From Leptospira sp. (GTDB taxonomy: Bacteria; Spirochaetota; Leptospiria; Leptospirales; Leptospiraceae): DNA of 5,099 bases. The notes beneath the pieces were generated by a model. It was not told the origin of the DNA. It did no database searches and saw nothing but the letters and a program-made list of their open reading frames with translations. The stretch spans positions 1 through 5,099 of the forward strand of contig JAIOQL010000096.1 in NCBI GenBank assembly GCA_021413405.1, written 5' to 3'. Shown here in pieces: positions 1 to 4,518 of the stretch. Each line of letters begins with the position of its first letter. Positions within the stretch are counted from its first letter, which is position 1. The position numbers and the translations under genes were made by a program.

Positions 1-350
1 TGTGCTGAATCGACTACCCGAACAACGTCCTGTTCCATGACCATTCTTTCCTTGTTAGAAATAGCAACGAACCCTCTTGAGTTTATTGCTTTTATTGTCT
101 TCCCGGAAATATTTACAATTACATGACTTATGTTCTGACCGGACATCAGCTCTGCGTCGCCTATCGCATCTACAATTGATTTGGTTGTTGCATCAATGTT
201 TACAATCCCACCGTTTTTTATTCCGGTCGATGGGGCTGTTCCTGTGCCAATGATCTCTATTTCATTATTTCCAATAACTCTTCCAACAACCACTTTTATG
301 AGAGAAGAACCAAGATCAAGAGCGACTATCGTATTATCAATTTCTTGCAT
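1..350 (-). CDS. ftsA: Cell division protein FtsA, N-terminal part (runs off the left edge)
   Basis: FtsA is the actin-like ATPase that anchors FtsZ filaments to the inner face of the cytoplasmic membrane and recruits later division proteins. Only the first 116 codons are here; the rest, including the C-terminal membrane-binding helix, lies past base 1. Translated from the ATG at 350, the protein opens MQEIDNTIVALDLGSSLIKV; residues 9-22 form the phosphate-1 strand-turn of the actin/Hsp70 fold, with D12 and G14-S15-S16. Next come a GGIVNIDAT segment (about residues 47-55) and a stretch containing DAELMSGQNISHV and NISGKTIKAINSRG, which is the FtsA-specific 1C (SHS2) domain and resembles the AELMADCQISS / LSGKHIS region of E. 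coli FtsA as I remember it. The start follows the ftsQ stop by only 7 bases, so the two are surely cotranscribed. The ribosome binding site is weak (GAAAG a few bases before ATG), which suggests coupling to ftsQ translation. ftsZ probably follows. Confidence 0.95.
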   Translation of the reverse strand, partial: MQEIDNTIVALDLGSSLIKVVVGRVIGNNEIEIIGTGTAPSTGIKNGGIVNIDATTKSIVDAIGDAELMSGQNISHVIVNISGKTIKAINSRGFVAISNKERMVMEQDVVRVVDSA

Positions 351-357
351 TGCACTT

Positions 358-1110
358 TCAGTGATAAACGGCATCATCCCCCCGAAGATCGAGGAGTCTT
401 ACTTTTTTGTTCTGGTTTTCAAAAAAGGCAAGGGCGGCATATAATTTTCTGATTTGTTTCTTGTCCAAAGTTGAACCCATTTGAACTTTTATTTTCTGTG
501 GGCTATGGACATAGAAGAGGATTTCTCCATCTTTATTCTTTACAATTTCCGAAATCCTGTCTTTAATTGCGGGATATAGTTCAAATGAATTGGAAACAGA
601 ATCGGTGATATCTTTTGCATTTGCGCCCACAACCAGATTTGATTCAATTTTGAAATCACCTGTGATCACGCATAGGGACGGATCCCGGATGTCATCGACT
701 GAAATAACGGAAAGATCCTCATCGACTTCATACAAATGTCCGTTTGTATGAAAAATGAATTTAGCGTTCTTTTCAGTTATAGAAATCAATAGCTGCTCTT
801 TCTTTTTTCTGGTTATACTCGCCATTTTTACCCGCAAATGGCTTTGCAGTTTACTTTCCAGTTCCTTCAGGTTATAATTTTCAAATGAAACACCTGCCTG
901 AATGCCGAGAATTTCAACAATCTCCTTTGTCGTTAATTTATTGTGACCAACGATAACGAGTTTGTTCACAACATCCGGAACCGACGGATTTTGTTTCACC
1001 CCAAATTCATAAACTGCGAATAGGACGCAGGCCACTAAAACCACGAGAAAAAAAGATTTTATCCTTTTATCTTTAAATCCTTCCAATATGTCAAGAAAAT
1101 TATGTCTCAT
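358..1110 (-). CDS. ftsQ: Cell division protein FtsQ (POTRA-domain divisome protein)
   Basis: FtsQ is a bitopic inner-membrane protein of the divisome that binds FtsB/FtsL and links cytoplasmic Z-ring assembly to septal peptidoglycan synthesis. This 250-residue protein has the expected order: a short basic cytoplasmic tail (residues 1-18, with KDKRIK), one membrane segment (about 19-36, FFLVVLVACVLFAVYEF), a POTRA domain (about 48-115, opening VNKLVIVGHNKLTTKEIVEIL and ending LLISITEK), then a beta-rich FtsQ/DivIB C-terminal domain (about 116-245). Sequence conservation is low, as usual for this family; topology plus the position before ftsA makes the call firm. The start is fixed: an in-frame TGA sits immediately before the ATG at 1110, and the next Met (residue 96) would remove the membrane segment. 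The ribosome binding site is weak (AAAGAA). No upstream dcw gene (murG, murC, ddl) precedes it; instead there is a spacer and a divergent gene, so ftsQA appears to head its own transcript. Confidence 0.93.
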   Translation of the reverse strand: MRHNFLDILEGFKDKRIKSFFLVVLVACVLFAVYEFGVKQNPSVPDVVNKLVIVGHNKLTTKEIVEILGIQAGVSFENYNLKELESKLQSHLRVKMASITRKKKEQLLISITEKNAKFIFHTNGHLYEVDEDLSVISVDDIRDPSLCVITGDFKIESNLVVGANAKDITDSVSNSFELYPAIKDRISEIVKNKDGEILFYVHSPQKIKVQMGSTLDKKQIRKLYAALAFFENQNKKVRLLDLRGDDAVYH

Positions 1111-1448
1111 TCAATTCTTTTATCAAAGTATCGGACAATCACTCAGAAAGAAAGAAATTATTTGGTATTTTCAACTGGCAGGATTGAATGCTGAACCCGA
1201 TAGCTCAATCGGCTCTCATCATTGTGGCGGAAAAAGTATCCCGAAAAAGACTTCTTTGGTAATAATACTTAAATTTATCAGAAATTTTGCTATAAAACGG
1301 AATTTAGGACGAAAATTTTTCAAAAAGATCATCATCACTAAGCATTCTTTTACCTGATTCAAGTAGGGATAAATAAAAGTCGTTTTGATTTTGCGTTTGG
1401 AAACGATTCATTGAATTACCGAAATTGCATTATAATGGAGAGAGGTAT
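1111..1448. other. AT-rich divergent spacer between ftsQ and the DUF1564 gene
   Basis: These 338 bases separate the ftsQ start (minus) from the DUF1564 start (plus) and should hold promoters for both. No convincing gene is present: the longest minus-strand reading frame is 38 codons (1219-1335), and an 89-codon plus-strand frame (1088-1357) starts inside ftsQ with no ribosome binding site. Visible elements are a possible extended -10 reading TGCTATAAA at 1288-1296 with TTAAAT at 1269-1274 as a poor -35 (spacer 16), a perfect TATAAT at 1431-1436, two AAATTT palindromes five bases apart (1271-1287), and a 5-bp inverted repeat CCGAT/ATCGG with a 6-base loop at 1197-1212. I see no clear promoter for ftsQ on the minus strand. 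Confidence 0.5.
1431..1445 (+). promoter_or_regulatory. Strong ribosome binding site, overlapping a TATAAT hexamer, for the DUF1564 gene
   Basis: GGAGAGAGG at 1437-1445 is the best Shine-Dalgarno sequence in the window; its GGAG ends 8 bases before the ATG at 1449. This decides the start at 1449 over the in-frame TTG at 1425, which would add 8 residues and put the ribosome binding site inside the gene. A consensus TATAAT (1431-1436) abuts it, with TTCATT at 1407-1412 as a poor -35 (spacer 18). If that hexamer were the true -10, transcription would start near 1443 and lose most of the ribosome binding site, so it is either fortuitous or would give a nearly leaderless transcript. Confidence 0.5.
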
Positions 1449-1916
1449 ATGCTAAACATTGATACCAGGAAAAGGACCCAGTCGACACTCCTGATACCGG
1501 ATCGTTTCATTGATGATTTTTTTAATAAAACTGATCCTATGGGGAGGGAGATTTTTTTCCGGACAATACTAAAAAGGTACGCACCACTAATTAGGGCCGG
1601 AGTTTTCGGAGAACGCAATAAAGTTAAGATTTCTTACCAGGAAAAAGGCCGCGATCTTGTTCGGAAGAATTTCAGGCCTTTTAATTCCGATTGGATTGAA
1701 TTTGGGATACTAGCTGATTACATAGGAGTATCAAAAACTGAATTATTTACGATGCTTTTGGTTCTTGAAATATCCGATTGGCCGACCTTTCTCAGCGAAA
1801 AGTGGTATGTGGGTGGAGTTCCCCCAACCGCGACCCATGTTATGTCCATAACGCACCTAAAATACACCATACCGATCCGGGTTTTCCGTAAAATTCGCTA
1901 CAGAACCCGGCGATAG
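1449..1916 (+). CDS. DUF1564 family protein (Leptospira-type, function unknown)
   Basis: This 155-residue protein reads as a DUF1564 member, an uncharacterised family that I know almost only from Leptospira, usually in many paralogous copies per genome. Recognisable parts are the N-terminal block with STLLIPDRFIDDF (about residues 11-24), an ILKRYAPLIRAGVF segment (about 40-53), YQEKGRDLVRKNFRP (about 63-77), then W-x-E-F-G-x-L-A and GVSKTELFTMLLVLE (about 83-107). A strand-like start, then a helix, a short turn and an S-x-x-E-L-hydrophobic helix recall small helix-turn-helix or ribbon-helix-helix DNA-binding folds, but that is my inference. The C-terminus is very basic (RVFRKIRYRTRR). No signal peptide or membrane segment is seen. 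The start is set by the strong ribosome binding site before ATG 1449. It stands alone on its strand, divergent from ftsQ, and converges on tag with 5 bases between stops. Family confidence is high; the role is unknown. Confidence 0.85.
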   Translation: MLNIDTRKRTQSTLLIPDRFIDDFFNKTDPMGREIFFRTILKRYAPLIRAGVFGERNKVKISYQEKGRDLVRKNFRPFNSDWIEFGILADYIGVSKTELFTMLLVLEISDWPTFLSEKWYVGGVPPTATHVMSITHLKYTIPIRVFRKIRYRTRR

Positions 1917-1921
1917 CAGTA

Positions 1922-2503
1922 TTATTTTCCAACTTTATTAAACCGGAAGCAATCCACCAGATGGTCATTTACCATTCCGGCTGCCTGCATATATGCATAA
2001 CAAATCGTTGATCCAACAAATGTGAATCCGCGCTTTTTCAGGTCTTTGCTCATTGCATCACTTTCTTTTGAAGTCGCCGGAATATCCCTCATCGTTTTTC
2101 TTTTTTGCAGGATTGGCTTTTTGCCGACAAACTGCCATATATATTTATCAAATGAGCCAAATTCTTTTTGTATTTCAATAAATGCTTTTGCATTTTTCAC
2201 TGTACCAAAAATTTTGAGACGGTTCCGGATGATTTTTTCGTTTAACATAAGTTTCTCGAGCCGCTTATCTGTAAATTTTGCAACTTTGTTTACTTCAAAA
2301 TCCGCAAATGCTTTTCGAAAACCTTCGCGTCTGTATAAAATAGTTCTCCAGCTTAATCCGGCCTGAAAAGCATCGAGAACAAGGAATTCAAAATGCTTTT
2401 TATCATTGTGCACTGGAACACCCCATTCCTCATCGTGATACGCATTCATCAGCGTATCATTGCCCGTCCAGCCACATCTTGTTTTTACTATTTCGTTCAC
2501 CAT
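1922..2503 (-). CDS. tag: DNA-3-methyladenine glycosylase I (Tag)
   Basis: Tag removes 3-methyladenine from alkylated DNA by cleaving the N-glycosidic bond, the first step of base-excision repair in the cytoplasm. At 193 residues it matches the family length (E. coli Tag, about 187) and aligns almost end to end: RCGW...AYHDEEWGVP at 9-30, QAGLSW at 47-52, IIRNRLKI (about 90-97), IPATSKESDAMSKDLKKRGFTFVGSTICYAYMQAAGMVNDH through residue 181. The four zinc ligands are all present: C10, H23, H181 and C185 (E. coli C4, H17, H175, C179). The base-stacking residues Y22 and W52 (E. coli Y16, W46) are kept. The residue matching E. coli E38, which contacts the 3-methyladenine base, is aspartate here (D44 in LDAFQAGLSW). 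The ATG at 2503 has GAGAG about 10 bases upstream. The gene is monocistronic by layout, divergent from the oxidoreductase at 2771, with small palindromes upstream. Confidence 0.96.
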   Translation of the reverse strand: MVNEIVKTRCGWTGNDTLMNAYHDEEWGVPVHNDKKHFEFLVLDAFQAGLSWRTILYRREGFRKAFADFEVNKVAKFTDKRLEKLMLNEKIIRNRLKIFGTVKNAKAFIEIQKEFGSFDKYIWQFVGKKPILQKRKTMRDIPATSKESDAMSKDLKKRGFTFVGSTICYAYMQAAGMVNDHLVDCFRFNKVGK

Positions 2504-2770
2504 ATAAAATGTTCTCTCTTTGTATCTTTAGAATATTCCTGAAGAACAGGAATTTCATGAAATACGAATTCGATGCAAACAATTATTTTTTTATTTGCTC
2601 AATCTCTTTTATTGAGACTGACTGTAAAAAAATAAATACTAATTTCATTCGAATGATTACTTTTCCTTCTTTGAGAAATCGAATAATTCAATAATTGTTC
2701 ATTTATTTTCCTTAAATATCTGTTTCTGAAAAATGGTAATCGATATTCCTATGTCATTAGGCAGGTACGC
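2504..2770. other. Divergent spacer between tag and the oxidoreductase gene
   Basis: This 267-base, strongly AT-rich spacer must carry the promoters of two divergent genes. It contains the palindrome cluster described separately, an imperfect tandem 8-mer AATAATTC/AATAATTG at 2682-2697, and a GCAAA/TTTGC inverted repeat at 2575-2598 around a T-rich loop. TTGTTC at 2695-2700 and TTGAGA at 2671-2676 are possible -35 elements for the plus-strand gene, but neither has a good -10 at the right distance. A 45-codon plus-strand reading frame (2557-2694) is preceded by AGGAA, but I do not recognise it. Confidence 0.45.
2531..2572. promoter_or_regulatory. Cluster of small palindromes upstream of tag, possible operator/promoter
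   Basis: Four inverted repeats abut or overlap within 42 bases: GAATATTC (2531-2538), ATTCCTG-aagaa-CAGGAAT (2535-2553, 7-bp arms), ATTTCATGAAAT (2552-2563, perfect 12-base palindrome) and CGAATTCG (2565-2572). The cluster lies 28-69 bases before the tag ATG. On the minus strand TATTCT (2530-2535) could serve as a -10, which would put the 7-bp repeat in the -35/-10 spacer, a usual place for a repressor site. AT-rich spacers give short palindromes by chance, so regulation is only a suggestion. It does not match the LexA, CIRCE or other operators I know. Confidence 0.3.
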
Positions 2771-3976
2771 ATGAATAAAAACGCGAAGTATGATATAGTA
2801 ATATTCGGAGCAACGGGATTCACCGGAGAGTTAACTGCAAAATACCTTGCTGGTAAAATGCAGAGTGAATCTTTCACATTTGGTATCGCCGGCCGGGATA
2901 TTACAAAACTGAATAGCCTGAAAAATTCACTTATCCAGATCAATCCAAACTGCACAGGCGTTGGGGTTATCATTGCTGATGTCAATGATGCGAAAAGTCT
3001 TTTGCAAATGGCTAAGGATACAAAAGTTCTCATCACTACTGTCGGCCCCTATCTGAAATATGGGGATCCCGTTGTCAGGGCATGTATTGAAGGAGGATCT
3101 GATTATCTGGATCTCACCGGGGAAGGTGAATTTGTTGAAAATGTGCAAAGACTTTATGGAGCAAAGGCCAGAGAGAATAAAGTAAAAATAGTCAATTGTT
3201 GTGGGTTTGATTCGATTCCCGCAGATCTTGGGACCTATTTTACGGTTAAAAAACTTCATTCTGATGAACCGATTGAAGTGGAATGCTTTGTCAGTTTTTC
3301 TTCAAATAATCCTTCGCCACTTGGACAGTTTTATTCCGTGTCAGGGGGAACGTGGCACTCTGCGATCGGGTTTATGAAAACGGATGAACTGGAAAGACAG
3401 ACCAGATCCTGCAAACTGATTGCCTCAACCGCAACAAACCACCGGATAGTCGGACCGATCCCGGTACAATTCCGGATGCGTGAGCAGATATACGGAGCTC
3501 CTCTTCCATTCGTGGATGTTGAAGTCGTTCTCCGGTCTGCTGCTGCGTTAAGCGACTATGGTCCTGATTTTAAATATGGTCACTATGCTGCCGTTAGTTC
3601 TACCCCTAAATTATTGGGGGGCCTTCTTGGAGCCGGTGCGTTATTTGCTCTTGCTCAATTTGAACCTACGCGGAATTTTCTTTTGAACCTTCGCAAACCG
3701 GGTGAAGGTCCGGACAGGGAGCAGAGGGATAGCAATTCGTACATTCTCAGCTTTGCCGGCAAATGTCTTTCCCGAAAAATTAAAGTAGAGGTGAGAGGAG
3801 GGGATCCGGGATATGGAGATACCTCGAAGATGCTAGGTGAATCTGCTCTTTGTCTGATTCATGACCGGAAAGAATTGCCTGAAGTCTATGGTGTAATTAC
3901 ACCCGCTGTTTCAATGGGTGAAAAATTAATTTCGAGACTCGACAAAGTGGGTATCACTTTTCGGGAAATTAAATAA
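2771..3976 (+). CDS. Saccharopine dehydrogenase-like / trans-acting enoyl reductase family oxidoreductase
   Basis: This 401-residue protein belongs to the SCCPDH-like family that includes the mycobacterial trans-acting enoyl reductase Rv2953 and eukaryotic saccharopine dehydrogenase-like oxidoreductases. The N-terminal Rossmann fold is clear: YDIVIFGATGFTG at 7-19 (G-A-T-G-F-T-G loop), then AGRD at 40-43, where R42 would suit NADP(H). Further family blocks are TTVGPYLKYGDPVVRAC (89-105), DYLDLTGE (111-118), NCCGFDSIPADLG (142-154), SVSGGTW (189-195), KPGEGPDREQR (309 onward) and GDPGYGDTSKMLGESA near the C-terminus. A glycine/leucine-rich hydrophobic stretch (about 281-297) may touch the membrane. 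Family members typically reduce lipid or polyketide enoyl groups, or have no known substrate; the substrate here cannot be read from sequence. True lysine biosynthesis is unlikely. The ATG at 2771 follows AGGT closely. The gene stands alone, and its stop is 2 bases from that of convergent thpR. Confidence 0.88.
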   Translation: MNKNAKYDIVIFGATGFTGELTAKYLAGKMQSESFTFGIAGRDITKLNSLKNSLIQINPNCTGVGVIIADVNDAKSLLQMAKDTKVLITTVGPYLKYGDPVVRACIEGGSDYLDLTGEGEFVENVQRLYGAKARENKVKIVNCCGFDSIPADLGTYFTVKKLHSDEPIEVECFVSFSSNNPSPLGQFYSVSGGTWHSAIGFMKTDELERQTRSCKLIASTATNHRIVGPIPVQFRMREQIYGAPLPFVDVEVVLRSAAALSDYGPDFKYGHYAAVSSTPKLLGGLLGAGALFALAQFEPTRNFLLNLRKPGEGPDREQRDSNSYILSFAGKCLSRKIKVEVRGGDPGYGDTSKMLGESALCLIHDRKELPEVYGVITPAVSMGEKLISRLDKVGITFREIK

Positions 3977-3978
3977 TC

Positions 3979-4515
3979 TTAACTGGCCGGGTAACTTCTC
4001 AGTATGGAATGAACGGCTCCGTTCGGATGCAATTCGCTGAGGAAAAGGTGGAATTCATTGATGGAGAAAGAAGAGGATTGAATCTCCTGGAATTCGTTGA
4101 GATATGTTTCTAACCGGGTGCTGTTTGATCGCTTTAGTCTTGCCAAAGTGATATGCGCAATGAATTTTTTTTGATCTGTTCTTACCCCCAATCTGGAAAG
4201 AAGCGAAGTGATTTTTCGATTCATCTCCGAAAGCTCCACGGGAATTTCGGAAAATCCGGCGCATAGAGCATAACCTTTTGGAGAATCGAGGAGAAAAGTT
4301 CCCTTAACATTCAGATCAAATTTATGAAATGAAATTTCTTCGAGGGCTTCAGCAATCCTTTCAATGTCTGATTCCGGAATTTCCCCGATAAATTTCAGGG
4401 TTATGTGGAGGTTCTGCGGGTGGACCCATTTTGCATCCGGAATACCATGGAGCAGAGTGCTTAGAAAACCTGCGATCTCATCGGGAATGGATAGTCCGAG
4501 GAATATCCGCTGCAA
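3979..4515 (-). CDS. thpR: RNA 2',3'-cyclic phosphodiesterase (ThpR / LigT, 2H family)
   Basis: ThpR (formerly LigT, 2'-5' RNA ligase) opens 2',3'-cyclic phosphates on RNA to 2'-phosphomonoesters and can join tRNA halves through 2'-5' bonds in vitro. This 178-residue protein has the family's length and both catalytic H-x-T-x motifs: HITL at 37-40 (in NLHITLKFIGE) and HITL at 121-124 (in FIAHITLARL), with the usual arginine two residues after the second (R126). The start MQRIFLGLSIPDEI and the end (FHLFLSELHPNGAVHSILRSY) are typical. The middle block, normally close to PRVLWxG, is diverged (PKGYALCAGF). The start is TTG at 4515: an in-frame TGA lies two codons upstream, and the next Met (98) is past the first catalytic motif. 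GGA about 8 bases upstream, inside the preceding gene, can serve as ribosome binding site. It is transcribed with the upstream glycosyltransferase gene, 3 bases away. Confidence 0.93.
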   Translation of the reverse strand: MQRIFLGLSIPDEIAGFLSTLLHGIPDAKWVHPQNLHITLKFIGEIPESDIERIAEALEEISFHKFDLNVKGTFLLDSPKGYALCAGFSEIPVELSEMNRKITSLLSRLGVRTDQKKFIAHITLARLKRSNSTRLETYLNEFQEIQSSSFSINEFHLFLSELHPNGAVHSILRSYPAS

Positions 4516-4518
4516 AGT

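Noticed and set aside
1198..1220. tRNA D-arm-like string TAGCTCAATCGG
   Set aside because: No acceptor stem, anticodon arm or T-loop (GGTTCGAATCC-like) can be found at the right distances on this strand, so it is a chance match.
1088..1357. 89-codon plus-strand reading frame starting inside ftsQ
   Set aside because: It starts antisense to the ftsQ start region, has no ribosome binding site, and its K/I/F-rich composition is what AT-rich spacer gives. No family is recognised.
1425..1448. Longer DUF1564 form starting at TTG 1425
   Set aside because: It would add 8 residues encoded by the ribosome binding site itself; ATG 1449 with GGAGAGAGG 5' of it is the better start.
1905..1935. Terminator between the convergent DUF1564 and tag genes
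   Set aside because: Only 5 bases separate the stops and I see no stem-loop with a T run.
2022..2366. 114-codon plus-strand frame within tag
   Set aside because: It is the antisense shadow of a clearly conserved glycosylase gene.
2751..2773. Seven-codon leader frame ATG TCA TTA ... TGA overlapping the ATG of the oxidoreductase gene
   Set aside because: The TGA/ATG overlap looks like translational coupling, but the frame has no clear ribosome binding site and no attenuator-like codon bias or hairpin; too short to support.
3961..3990. Bidirectional terminator between the convergent oxidoreductase and thpR genes
   Set aside because: Only 2 bases separate the stops, and no GC-rich stem followed by a T run is visible on either strand here.
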